Source: CAYNFT01 sp964396535
Lineage (GTDB): Bacteria > Chloroflexota > Dehalococcoidia > Dehalococcoidales > UBA2162
Length of the DNA stretch: 35,852 nt
Assembly: GCA_964396535.1 (NCBI GenBank)
Contig: CAYNFT010000011.1
Coordinates: forward strand, 1 to 35,852
Direction: 5' to 3'
Shown here: positions 14,374 to 22,648 of the stretch, one piece after another
Layout of the letters: each line of letters begins with the position of its first letter
Position numbering within the stretch: position 1 is the stretch's first letter
Notes under the pieces: model-generated
Databases searched by the model: none
Told to the model about the DNA's origin: nothing
What the model saw: the letters and a program-made list of their open reading frames with translations, nothing else
Translations under genes and position numbers: made by a program

Positions 14374-15368
14374 AACTTCCCCCGCCTAATAAGAAAAGGG
14401 CTCTTATTCTGGGAGTCACCGGTCAGGATGGCTCATATCTCGCTGAGCTTCTGCTGGAGAAGGGATATGAGGTGCATGGAATGTTGCGCCGCTCAGCCAC
14501 GGGCAATACTATGAATATTGAGCACCTGCTACGGGATGACAAGGTATTCGGCAAGAGGTTTTTCACTCATCGCGGCGACCTGGCCGATACCCCCTCACTC
14601 TACCGGATTATCAGTGAAGTCAAACCTCACGAACTGTACAATGAGGCTGACCAGGACCATGTTGCCTGGAGTTACGCTATTCCCGATTATTCCTATGATA
14701 TTACCGGTTCTGCCGTCGGCCGTATTCTGGAAATAATCCATCAGGTCAATCCCGAAATCAGGTTCTTCCAGCCGTGCAGCTCTAATATATTTGGCAAGCC
14801 GGCTGAGGTGCCCCAGAAAGAGAATACACCATTCAATCCCCAGAGCCCATACGCCTGTGCCAAGGTCCTTGCCTATACACTGGTCAGACATTACCGGGAG
14901 GCCTACAACGTCTTTGCCTCCAGTGCCATTTTCTACAACCACGAGTCGCCCCGAAGGTCGGAGGAATATGTTACCCGAAAGATTACCAGGGCTGTAGCCA
15001 TGATTTCGGCTGGCTTGCAGGATAAATTATTCCTGGGGGATACGAGTGCCAGGATAGATTGGGGCTACTCAAAAGAGTACATGGAGACTGCCTGGACTAT
15101 CCTCCAGCAACCAGAGCCAGATGATTTTATCATCGCCAACGGGGAGGCTCATTCCGTGCGAGAGTTTGTCAATGAGGCTTTTGGGCTGGTGAAGTTGATT
15201 CCCGATGACTATGTTGTCACCGATAAAACGCTGCTGCGACCAACTACCACCGGTCTGCTGGTCGGCGATATAACAAAGGCAAAAAAGGCTTTCGGTTTCG
15301 AACCGAAGGTAAGGTTTAAAGAATTGGTCAGGCTTATGTTAGAGGCAGATATAGAGGATATATGCTGA
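14370..15368 (+). CDS. GMD-family SDR paralogue with altered active site
   Basis: A 332-residue homologue of the dehydratase at 11227. GVTGQDGSYLAELLL (15-29), SPYACAKVLAY (Y161, K165) and NHESPRRSEEYVTRKI are retained. Two regions differ: HLAAQS becomes YNEADQDHVAWSY (90-102), and the STSEL motif becomes CSSNI, so the catalytic Glu is Asn139. Without that Glu the water-eliminating step of GMD should be impaired. It may act as an epimerase or reductase on the product of the first enzyme, or use another substrate. It starts in an ATGA overlap with the Nudix gene and overlaps the aminotransferase by 7 bp. Family is certain; reaction is not. Confidence 0.8.
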   Translation: MKLPPPNKKRALILGVTGQDGSYLAELLLEKGYEVHGMLRRSATGNTMNIEHLLRDDKVFGKRFFTHRGDLADTPSLYRIISEVKPHELYNEADQDHVAWSYAIPDYSYDITGSAVGRILEIIHQVNPEIRFFQPCSSNIFGKPAEVPQKENTPFNPQSPYACAKVLAYTLVRHYREAYNVFASSAIFYNHESPRRSEEYVTRKITRAVAMISAGLQDKLFLGDTSARIDWGYSKEYMETAWTILQQPEPDDFIIANGEAHSVREFVNEAFGLVKLIPDDYVVTDKTLLRPTTTGLLVGDITKAKKAFGFEPKVRFKELVRLMLEADIEDIC

Positions 15369-16492
15369 AACAAGAGAAAAAGTTAATTCCAGTCTGTGAG
15401 CCACTTATCGGAGAAAGAGAGCTTCAGTATGTTACCGACTGTCTGAAGACGAACTGGATTTCCTCGCAGGGTAAATACATCGGGGAGTTCGAGCAGAAGT
15501 TTGCTGACTACTGTGGCTGTAAACACGGGATAACCACCACCAGCGGCACTACTGCTCTCCATCTTGCCCTGATGGCTCTCGGAATCAGTCAGGGTGATGA
15601 GATAATCGTGCCAGCTTTCACCATGGCTGCCTCGGTACTATCAATTGTCTACACCGGTGCCAGGCCAGTCCTGGTTGACTCAGAACTGGAGACCTGGAAC
15701 CTGGATATCAGTCAGATACGAAGGAAGATAAACCAGAGTACAAAGGCAATAATGCCGGTGCACATCTACGGGCATCCCTGTGATATGGACCCGATAATGG
15801 AGATAGCCAGAGAACAAAGCCTGTCTGTCATCGAAGACGCAGCCGAGGTACACGGGGCCGAGTATAAAGGGCGAAAGGCCGGGAGTCTGGGCGACATAGG
15901 CTGCTTTAGCTTCTATGCCAATAAGATAATCACCACCGGTGAAGGCGGCATGGTAGTAACTAATAACGATGAAATTGCTGGAAAAGCCAGGACGCTGAAG
16001 GATTTAGCCCACTCCAAGGAAAAGCGGTTCCTGCATATCGATATAGGCTATAACTACCGGATGACCAATATCCAGGCCGCCATCGGTCTTGCCCAGTTTG
16101 AGCGGATTGACGAACTGGCTGAGATGAGACGGACAAACGCCCACCTTTATAACAGTCTGCTGAGAGAGGTGAGAGGAATAAGGTTGCCGGTGGAGAAAGA
16201 ATGGGCACGAAATGTTTACTGGATGTATGCCATCGTGATTGAAGATGAGTTTGGCATTAGCCGAGATGAACTGATGAAAAGACTGGGCGAAAAGGGAATA
16301 CAAACAAGAGCATTCTTTATTCCCATGCATCAGCAGCCCGCCTTTCAGGAAATCGGTCTATTCAAGGATGAGAGTTACCCTGTTGCCGAGGAATTGTCTC
16401 AGAAAGGTTTGTATTTACCCTCAGGGTCAGGGTTGAAGGAAGAAGATATAAGGTATGTCTGCAATACAATCAGTTCAATTGCCGGGGGTTAA
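15362..16492 (+). CDS. DegT-family sugar aminotransferase, perosamine synthase-like
   Basis: A 376-residue PLP-dependent aminotransferase of the DegT/DnrJ/EryC1/StrS family. TSGTTALHLAL (60-70) binds the cofactor phosphate, EDAAEVHGAEY (158-168) includes the Asp facing the pyridine nitrogen, and FYANKIITTGEGG contains the Schiff-base Lys188. The last pattern matches GDP-perosamine synthase (Per/RfbE), which aminates GDP-4-keto-6-deoxy-mannose at C4. Together with the upstream dehydratase this predicts a GDP-4-amino-4,6-dideoxy sugar, from mannose or heptose. No AEP-transaminase features are seen, so it should not be taken as the phosphonate aminotransferase. Confidence 0.85.
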   Translation: MLKQEKKLIPVCEPLIGERELQYVTDCLKTNWISSQGKYIGEFEQKFADYCGCKHGITTTSGTTALHLALMALGISQGDEIIVPAFTMAASVLSIVYTGARPVLVDSELETWNLDISQIRRKINQSTKAIMPVHIYGHPCDMDPIMEIAREQSLSVIEDAAEVHGAEYKGRKAGSLGDIGCFSFYANKIITTGEGGMVVTNNDEIAGKARTLKDLAHSKEKRFLHIDIGYNYRMTNIQAAIGLAQFERIDELAEMRRTNAHLYNSLLREVRGIRLPVEKEWARNVYWMYAIVIEDEFGISRDELMKRLGEKGIQTRAFFIPMHQQPAFQEIGLFKDESYPVAEELSQKGLYLPSGSGLKEEDIRYVCNTISSIAGG

Positions 16493-16553
16493 TATTAATG
16501 GTCTGTGGTAGTCTCCGGCAATCGTCTATAACAGTGGCTAATAGATATGAAAA

Positions 16554-18098
16554 ATGAAGAGTGATGTTTCACCATTGAAGAGCATAGCCAGGGGAAGCCT
16601 GGTACTGGTAGTGGCTACTATTGCTGCCGCCGTGCTCAGATTTGCCTTCAATGTGAGTATGGGCTGGCTGCTCTCCCCCAGTGACTATGGGGTGCTGGGG
16701 GTATCCATGGCTTTCCTGATGATTCTGAACTACTTTGTTGAGTCTGGTTTTCCCTGGACAGTAGCCAAGTTCTTAGCGGATGAAAAAACAAACAAAGCAA
16801 ATGTCTTCAAAACCTCTCTGACGGCTAACCTGATACTGGGTATGATACTCTCGGCAGCTTTCTATCTGGTGGCTAAACACTGGTTTAATCTGGGCGAGGC
16901 CTATGACCGGATAATTCCAGTCATTGCTATTATCGTAGTCATCTTTTCTGTTGGTCTCGTCTGTCGCTATGCCTTACAGGGGCTCTTCAGTTTTAATAAA
17001 TTGGGTTTAGTCGATGTATTACAGGTATTTTCTCTGATTACGGTGGCTCTGGTTCTGGTGTTGCTGGAGCAGGGTGTTTTCGGCGCTGTCATGGGGTTGC
17101 TTGCTGGAGCTCTGGCAACTCTCACCTTCTCGTTTTTTTTTATCAGAAACAAAAATTTATGGGGTGGAAAGGGATGGACCAACCCGTCCATTATTAAATT
17201 CGCTGCACCGATGCTCTTTGGAATCCTAATTTTTATTTTGATGATGAATATCGATACTCTGGCTATCAAGTTCCTAGCCTGGGAAGCTGTCTCAGACCAG
17301 CTCGCTGGTTATTACCGGTCAGCCGCTGTGCTGGCCAGAATACCCATCATCCTGACGATAGGAGTGATGGCTGCCATTTTTCCTTACATCTCCCGCGCTA
17401 CTGGTGCTGAGGAATCAAGGGTATATATCGGCCGGACGCTGAAATATGCCTGCCTGTTTATTGCCCCGCTGGCTATAGTGTTTGTTGTGATACCTGAGTC
17501 TATATTGCTGCTCATTTTCCCCGAAACCTATCTTGAGGCAGCTGATGCCCTGCGCATCGTATCCGCAGGAGCAGGGTTCCTGGCTTTCACTTACATATTT
17601 GCTCAAATATTTCAAGCCGAGGGAAAGCCAAAGGTGTCAGCGCTGCTGCTGTTGCCAGCCTTTATCATCCAGATAGTTCTACTCTATTTACTCATTCCTC
17701 GATACGGTATTATCGGCACTGCCACAGCTACCACTATTGCCTGTTTTGCAGGATTTTCCCTGTTATTGGTAAGGTCGATACAAACGGGGAAATTCCGTTT
17801 TCGAGTGGGTAGCCTCAGGGTTGTCATAGCTTATGTTATTCTAGGTGCCTTTGTATACTTATTCCCTCATACAACCCGGCTGCTAACGGTGATTAACCTG
17901 ATACTTGGCGGTCTTATCTACCTCATCAGCCTGACTCTGCTGAGGATACTTGCTGAACGGGATACGGAGATACTCTGGTCCAGCTTACCCAGTAACAGGT
18001 TCCTTGATAGGATTGAGATGAATTTTAAAAAAGCCATTGTCCTTTTAAACAAAGCATTATTGCTGCCTGCCTGCATTAAACAGGGGAGGACTGATTAA
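16554..18098 (+). CDS. Wzx-type polysaccharide flippase
   Basis: A 514-residue integral membrane protein with about 14 hydrophobic segments in the MATE/MVF polysaccharide-exporter arrangement. The N-terminus (ARGSLVLVVATIAAAVLRF, then LLSPSDYGVLGVSMAFL) is characteristic of Wzx and RfbX. It should move the polyprenyl-linked oligosaccharide across the cytoplasmic membrane. Its position between the sugar and phosphonate genes makes it the export step for the whole cluster. No obvious Wzy polymerase accompanies it in the operon. The last 30 residues are basic and cytoplasmic. Confidence 0.85.
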   Translation: MKSDVSPLKSIARGSLVLVVATIAAAVLRFAFNVSMGWLLSPSDYGVLGVSMAFLMILNYFVESGFPWTVAKFLADEKTNKANVFKTSLTANLILGMILSAAFYLVAKHWFNLGEAYDRIIPVIAIIVVIFSVGLVCRYALQGLFSFNKLGLVDVLQVFSLITVALVLVLLEQGVFGAVMGLLAGALATLTFSFFFIRNKNLWGGKGWTNPSIIKFAAPMLFGILIFILMMNIDTLAIKFLAWEAVSDQLAGYYRSAAVLARIPIILTIGVMAAIFPYISRATGAEESRVYIGRTLKYACLFIAPLAIVFVVIPESILLLIFPETYLEAADALRIVSAGAGFLAFTYIFAQIFQAEGKPKVSALLLLPAFIIQIVLLYLLIPRYGIIGTATATTIACFAGFSLLLVRSIQTGKFRFRVGSLRVVIAYVILGAFVYLFPHTTRLLTVINLILGGLIYLISLTLLRILAERDTEILWSSLPSNRFLDRIEMNFKKAIVLLNKALLLPACIKQGRTD

Positions 18099-18190
18099 CA
18101 CCGGTGAACGCAAGTAGTTACATACTGGCGGCTACCTTATAGAGGGCAGAATCTGAAAACCTACTGTAAAGATGTAGGCGAGATACTAAG

Positions 18191-19852
18191 ATGAGTAAGG
18201 CGAAGAAGTTAAGAGAGCTTTTCAATAAAGAAGGGGTAATAAGGATAGTGGGTGCCCACGACGGCCTCACCGCTAAACTGGTTGAGCTAAACGGTTTTGA
18301 CGGTGTTTGGGCTAGCGGTTTTGAGGTATCAGCTTCACACGCTGTTCCAGATGCCAACATATTGACCATGACCCAGTACCTTGAGGCAGCCACTAACATT
18401 AATGATGCTGTTTCAATTCCGGTTATAGCTGATTGCGATACCGGTTACGGAAACTCCAATAATGTAATCCATATGGTCAGGAAATATCAAAACGCTGGCA
18501 TTGCCGCGATAACAATTGAGGACAAGATGTTCCCCAAAGTTAATAGTTACATAGCCGGGCGGCAAGAGATGGCACCCATCGCTGAGTTTGTCGGCAAGAT
18601 TCTGGCAGCCAAAAATGCCCGGGAAACAGAAGACTTCATGATTATTGCCAGGGTTGAGGCACTGATTGCCGGATGGGGACAGGAAGAAGCCCTGAGAAGA
18701 GCCTATACCTATGCCGAAGCCGGGGCTGATGCTATCTTTATTCACTCGAAATCAGATACGCCCGAGGAAATAGCTAACTTTGCAAGAGCGTGGCATTCTT
18801 CCATTCCCCTGGTGATATGCCCTACCTCATATGCCATGATTACCCTAGATGAGATTAAGAGTCTAGGCATAAAGATGGTAATTTATGCCAATCATGGACT
18901 GAGGGCATCAATCAAAGCGATTAACGAGACTTTCGCTACAATTGCCAGGGAAGGAAGATTGGATGTTATTAACGACAAGATTGTGCCAATGGACGAAGTC
19001 TTCGAACTCCAGGGCATGCCGATAATGAAGGAACAAGAACAACTTTTTCTAAGGTCCAGTGAGCCACTCATCAGGGTAATTATCCCGGCAGCAGGAGCAC
19101 CACGTAACCAGGAATCTCTCGAACCATTACTGCAAGATATCCCTCTGGCAATGCTGGATATAAACGGTAAATCTCTCCTGCAACGGAACGTTGAGACACT
19201 GAGCAAATGTAAGCTATATGACATTTCGGTAATCACCGGCTATAGAAGTGATGCTTTCAAGGTTAAGGGCGTGAACTATTTTCATAATCCTGAGTATCAA
19301 TCGGAACATATCATGACCTCAATCATGTGTGCTGAAGAAAAAGTAGATGGCAAGACTCTGTTCGTCTACTCTGACATACTGGTTGAAAAATCACTAATTG
19401 AGCGATTAAAGTCTTTAGAAGCTGATTTCATTATTGTCATCGACAATTCTTTCAGCAAATTGCCTGAGCGAAATAAAAAATTAGACCTGGTTATTACCGA
19501 AGAAAAACTGGTTTCTGAAGGGCGCATCCTGACCTATGACCATTTGTATCGGGTGAAAAGAATAGATGCAATGATTCAGGAGGAGGCTTCCGCCGAGTTC
19601 ATTGGAATTGTTATGTGCTCGGCAAAGGGAGCCGAAATCTTCAAAAAAGAGTATCGAAAGGCGCTGACAGAATATCGGGACAAGCCCTTTTTCGAGGCGG
19701 AAAACATATCTCAGGCTTCACTCCCGGATTTCCTGCAATATTTAATTGAACTCGGCTATGAGGTTAGGGCACTCCAGGTGAACTCAGGCTGGATGGAAAT
19801 TCACACCTTTGAGAATTACAGGAAGGCTTGTTCAATAACCGAAATTTTATAG
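18191..19852 (+). CDS. PEP mutase fused to a nucleotidyltransferase-like domain
   Basis: A 553-residue two-domain protein. Residues 1-285 are phosphoenolpyruvate mutase: GAHDGLTAKL (21-30), DCDTGYGN (81-88), the diagnostic EDKMFPKVNS (110-119; EDKX5NS distinguishes mutases from isocitrate-lyase relatives) and ARVEALIAGWG. It turns PEP into phosphonopyruvate, the entry to phosphonates. Residues 292-553 resemble a nucleotidyltransferase (IIPAAGAP..., VNYFHNPEYQSEHIMTS, LFVYSDIL). However, its GXGXR loop reads GAPRN and the expected PK is PL (319), so the activated-nucleotide site looks degenerate. Fusions of this kind are known, normally with an intact site. The second, intact nucleotidyltransferase at 21920 probably does the chemistry. 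Confidence 0.9.
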   Translation: MSKAKKLRELFNKEGVIRIVGAHDGLTAKLVELNGFDGVWASGFEVSASHAVPDANILTMTQYLEAATNINDAVSIPVIADCDTGYGNSNNVIHMVRKYQNAGIAAITIEDKMFPKVNSYIAGRQEMAPIAEFVGKILAAKNARETEDFMIIARVEALIAGWGQEEALRRAYTYAEAGADAIFIHSKSDTPEEIANFARAWHSSIPLVICPTSYAMITLDEIKSLGIKMVIYANHGLRASIKAINETFATIAREGRLDVINDKIVPMDEVFELQGMPIMKEQEQLFLRSSEPLIRVIIPAAGAPRNQESLEPLLQDIPLAMLDINGKSLLQRNVETLSKCKLYDISVITGYRSDAFKVKGVNYFHNPEYQSEHIMTSIMCAEEKVDGKTLFVYSDILVEKSLIERLKSLEADFIIVIDNSFSKLPERNKKLDLVITEEKLVSEGRILTYDHLYRVKRIDAMIQEEASAEFIGIVMCSAKGAEIFKKEYRKALTEYRDKPFFEAENISQASLPDFLQYLIELGYEVRALQVNSGWMEIHTFENYRKACSITEIL

Positions 19853-19874
19853 TAAAACGATATAGGAGTTAAGA

Positions 19875-20366
19875 GTGATAACCGCCAATTACCTTTGTTC
19901 ACTATTCAAGAAACACGGTTTCAATTTCTCCGTCGGTGTCCCCTGCTCTATCCTGAAGAACCTGATCAGGGAACTTGAGGTGGATGCAGATATCCCCTAC
20001 ATTGCGGCGGCCAGGGAGGATGAGGCGCTCGGCATTTGCTCGGGAGCTTACCTGGCCGGTAAAAAACCGATGGTTCTGATGCAGAATTCGGGACTCGGCA
20101 ACTCTATAAATGTGCTGGCATCGCTCAATCTAATGTATGGAATAGGTGTCCTCCTGCTGATTTCATGGAGAGGCTACGAGAGCAACGATGCCCCGGAACA
20201 TATCATTATGGGAAGGTCAACCCTTCAACTGCTGGAAGACATTGGAGTGCCGATCAGAATTCTCATTAAAGATAATGCCGAAGAAATAATAAGAGATTGC
20301 CTAGCAGTAATAGAGAGGCAACAGACTCCAGTGGCGATAGTCATTAGAAAAGGTGTGCTTGAATGA
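19875..20366 (+). CDS. Phosphonopyruvate decarboxylase, alpha (N-terminal) part
   Basis: A 163-residue protein equal to the PYR-like half of a thiamine-diphosphate decarboxylase. GVPCSILKNLI (21-31) and AAREDEALGICSGAYLAG (45-62) include the Glu that activates TPP, and QNSGLGNS follows. Usual Ppd is one chain of about 370-400 residues; here it is split as in archaeal sulfopyruvate decarboxylase ComD/ComE. Position after PEP mutase points to phosphonopyruvate to phosphonoacetaldehyde plus CO2. GTG 19875 is preceded by AGGAG at 6 nt. It overlaps the beta gene as ATGA. Sulfopyruvate as substrate is the main alternative, disfavoured by context. Confidence 0.85.
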   Translation: MITANYLCSLFKKHGFNFSVGVPCSILKNLIRELEVDADIPYIAAAREDEALGICSGAYLAGKKPMVLMQNSGLGNSINVLASLNLMYGIGVLLLISWRGYESNDAPEHIIMGRSTLQLLEDIGVPIRILIKDNAEEIIRDCLAVIERQQTPVAIVIRKGVLE

Positions 20367-20938
20367 TTGGCTATGAGGCAATTCAAACAATCTCAACAGC
20401 TCTGAGTGGTGATGAGCTGGTGGTATCGGCAAATGGGTTTATTACCAGGGAGTTGTTCGCCATCAGAGACTCAGCAGAGAATTTCTACATGCTGGGTTCG
20501 ATGGGACAGGCATCCTCTATCGGTCTTGGATTAGCTCTCTCTTTGCCGGACCGCAAGGTGGTTGTGATTGACGGCGACGGCAATATTCTAATGAACCTTG
20601 CCTCGCTGGCAACGATTGGACACAACAGACCGAAGAACCTGCTCCATTTTGTTCTGGACAACGGGATATACGCCTCTACCGGAGGCCAGTCTACTGTTTC
20701 CAATACTGTGAGGATAGAAGAGATTGCCCGTGCTTCGGGTTACGCACATTCATTAAAGGTTGATTCGGCAAAAGAACTGGCCAGGGTCACCCGGCATGCC
20801 CTGAATCTGGACGGACCATCCCTGGTACTGGTGAATATTGAAAAGGACAACAAGGAATTACCGAGGGTCTCCATTGCTCCGGCTGACATTAAAGATAGCT
20901 TTATGCGGCAGATAGAACGATGGGAGGAACCGTTTTGA
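20363..20938 (+). CDS. Phosphonopyruvate decarboxylase, beta (C-terminal) part
   Basis: A 191-residue partner carrying the TPP pyrophosphate-binding half. VVVIDGDGNILMNLASL (67-83) is the GDG motif, and FVLDNGIYASTGGQS (96-110) completes the metal and diphosphate site in a form typical of phosphonopyruvate decarboxylases. LGSMGQASSIGLGLAL (44-59) is the usual preceding motif. It must pair with the alpha chain for activity. The decarboxylation is essentially irreversible and pulls the unfavourable PEP mutase equilibrium forward. Its last bases (TTGA) overlap the start of the dehydrogenase gene. Confidence 0.87.
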   Translation: MIGYEAIQTISTALSGDELVVSANGFITRELFAIRDSAENFYMLGSMGQASSIGLGLALSLPDRKVVVIDGDGNILMNLASLATIGHNRPKNLLHFVLDNGIYASTGGQSTVSNTVRIEEIARASGYAHSLKVDSAKELARVTRHALNLDGPSLVLVNIEKDNKELPRVSIAPADIKDSFMRQIERWEEPF

Positions 20939-21954
20939 GCTTCGACTTTACCATCCCGGGAAATATCATTTTTGGGCCGGGGACGATAGCAAGGATTGGC
21001 GATGAGGCAGAGCGGCTCGGTGCGGCAAGGGTAGTCATCGTTACCAGCCAGGGAATGCTCAGTCGGGAAGCGCTGAACCGGATAGTCCAGTCATTAAAGA
21101 CGCACCAACTAACTTCAACAGTCTTTGCTGGAATCGAGCCAGAGCCGTCAATCGAGAGCACTGAACGCTGCCAAGAATTCGCCCGGGAAAGGGCTAACCT
21201 GATAATTGGACTCGGCGGGGGCAGTGCTATGGATGTGGCTAAGAAGACAGCCACCGAACTTAACGTGCCGAAGATAATGATTCCCACTACCTCCGGCAGT
21301 GGCAGTGAGGTTACCCATGAGGCAGTTCTCAAGGTGGAAGGCAAGAAAAGGGCGTTTGTCGATAAGAAAATGACCCCCGATGTAGCCATTATTGACCCTG
21401 AACTCAGTCAAACGATGCCCCCCCGATTAGCCGCCCGCTCAGGTGTGGATGCTCTGGCGCATGCTATCGAGTGTTACGACTCAAAAAGGGCGAACCAGCT
21501 GGTAAAGGCACTGGCTCTGGAGGCGTATCGAATCATCAAGGATAATCTTCGGAGGGCGGTAGCCGGGGATAAGGAAGCCAGAGCTAATATGGCACTGGGC
21601 ACCATGACAGCCGGCATGGCTTTTGGTAACTCCGGTACGGCTCTGGGTCATGCCCTTTCTTACCCTCTGACCAATGAGGGTATCCCCCATGGCGAAGCGG
21701 TAGCTATGGTACTGCCCTATGTCCTTGAATTCAATGGCTTTGATAATAATGTTACTACTGAGGTCAAACAGATAATAAAGGACGTTAATCTGGGTACTGA
21801 ATTCAAGCAGGACATCAATGATATGGCCAAGATTGTAATGGAGGATACCAGGCACCTGGAAAACAACCCCCGTCAGGTAACCTTCGAGGACGTTGTTAAT
21901 ATCTTCAGGAAGATAAAAAATGAAAGCAGTAATACTGGCCGCGGGCAAGGGTAA
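20935..21954 (+). CDS. Iron-type alcohol dehydrogenase, phosphonoacetaldehyde reductase-like
   Basis: A 339-residue family III (iron-containing) alcohol dehydrogenase. IGLGGGSAMDVAKK is the NAD(P)H loop, IPTTSGSGSEVT the following conserved motif, and GVDALAHAIECY, GHALSYPL and IPHGEAVAMVLP provide the metal-binding histidines. By context it reduces phosphonoacetaldehyde to 2-hydroxyethylphosphonate, as PhpC/Pdh-type enzymes of this family do. TTG 20935 was chosen because GGGAGGA (20922-20928) stands 6 nt before it and TTGA overlaps the previous stop; an ATG at 20920 has no ribosome site. The next gene begins 35 bp before its stop. Confidence 0.85.
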   Translation: MSFDFTIPGNIIFGPGTIARIGDEAERLGAARVVIVTSQGMLSREALNRIVQSLKTHQLTSTVFAGIEPEPSIESTERCQEFARERANLIIGLGGGSAMDVAKKTATELNVPKIMIPTTSGSGSEVTHEAVLKVEGKKRAFVDKKMTPDVAIIDPELSQTMPPRLAARSGVDALAHAIECYDSKRANQLVKALALEAYRIIKDNLRRAVAGDKEARANMALGTMTAGMAFGNSGTALGHALSYPLTNEGIPHGEAVAMVLPYVLEFNGFDNNVTTEVKQIIKDVNLGTEFKQDINDMAKIVMEDTRHLENNPRQVTFEDVVNIFRKIKNESSNTGRGQG

Positions 21955-22648
21955 TCGGCTTTACCCCCTGACCAGGGATAGACCGAAACCGTTACTCAAG
22001 ACCAACGGGCAAACAATCATGGAACATCAGGTGCAGAACCTGAGGTCTTGTGGCATAAACGATATTGTAATGGTAACCGGCTACCAGGCACCAAAGATAG
22101 AGGCAGTATACGGCGCCGAAATAAGATACATATTTAACCCCTTCTATGAGACGACCAACAGCCTGGTCTCGCTATGGCTGGCTAGGAAGGAACTGAACGA
22201 CGACCTAATCTACCTCCATTCTGACGTTGTCTTTGACCGCAGGATACTTGAAGAATTGCTTGAGGTCAGGCATGACTTTTGCCTGACGGTGGAGAAGAAG
22301 AACTGTCTGGAAGAGGACATGAAGGTGAAGGCAAATGGCAAACTGATAACCGAAATAAACAAGACGATGGCTACCTCTCAGGCTTACGGTGAGTTTATCG
22401 GCATAGCCAGGTTCTCCAGAGACGGGGCACGGATATTATCGGCAACGCTGGACAGGATTGTGAGAGAGGGTGAACCGATGCTGTGGTTTGAATCTTCAAT
22501 TCAGAGATTGATTGATGAAAGGCACCAGGTGTACAAGTATGATACCAATGGTAAGCCCTGGATTGAGATAGACTTTCCTCACGACCTGGAAAAAGCACAG
22601 AGAGAGATTTATCCGGCAATAACCGCCCAAGGAAATAAAAATGGTTGA
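21920..22648 (+). CDS. Phosphonate/choline-phosphate cytidylyltransferase-like enzyme
   Basis: A 242-residue nucleotidyltransferase with an intact site: ILAAGKGNRLYPLTRDRPK (5-23, catalytic K23), then FNPFYETTNSLVSLWLA and YLHSDVVFD. The NPFYETTNS motif is typical of LicC choline-phosphate and PntC aminoethylphosphonate cytidylyltransferases, which bind an alkyl-phosphate head group instead of a sugar. WFESSIQRLID and WIEIDFPHDLEKA are the C-terminal motifs. It should activate 2-hydroxyethylphosphonate with CTP to the CMP ester needed by the following phosphotransferase. No aminating enzyme for AEP is present, so hydroxyethylphosphonate is the better guess. Confidence 0.82.
   Translation: MKAVILAAGKGNRLYPLTRDRPKPLLKTNGQTIMEHQVQNLRSCGINDIVMVTGYQAPKIEAVYGAEIRYIFNPFYETTNSLVSLWLARKELNDDLIYLHSDVVFDRRILEELLEVRHDFCLTVEKKNCLEEDMKVKANGKLITEINKTMATSQAYGEFIGIARFSRDGARILSATLDRIVREGEPMLWFESSIQRLIDERHQVYKYDTNGKPWIEIDFPHDLEKAQREIYPAITAQGNKNG

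Noticed and set aside
15362..16492. Aminotransferase as the phosphonoacetaldehyde (AEP) transaminase
   Set aside because: Its motifs are those of DegT-family nucleotide-sugar aminotransferases, and it sits with the sugar genes, before the flippase.
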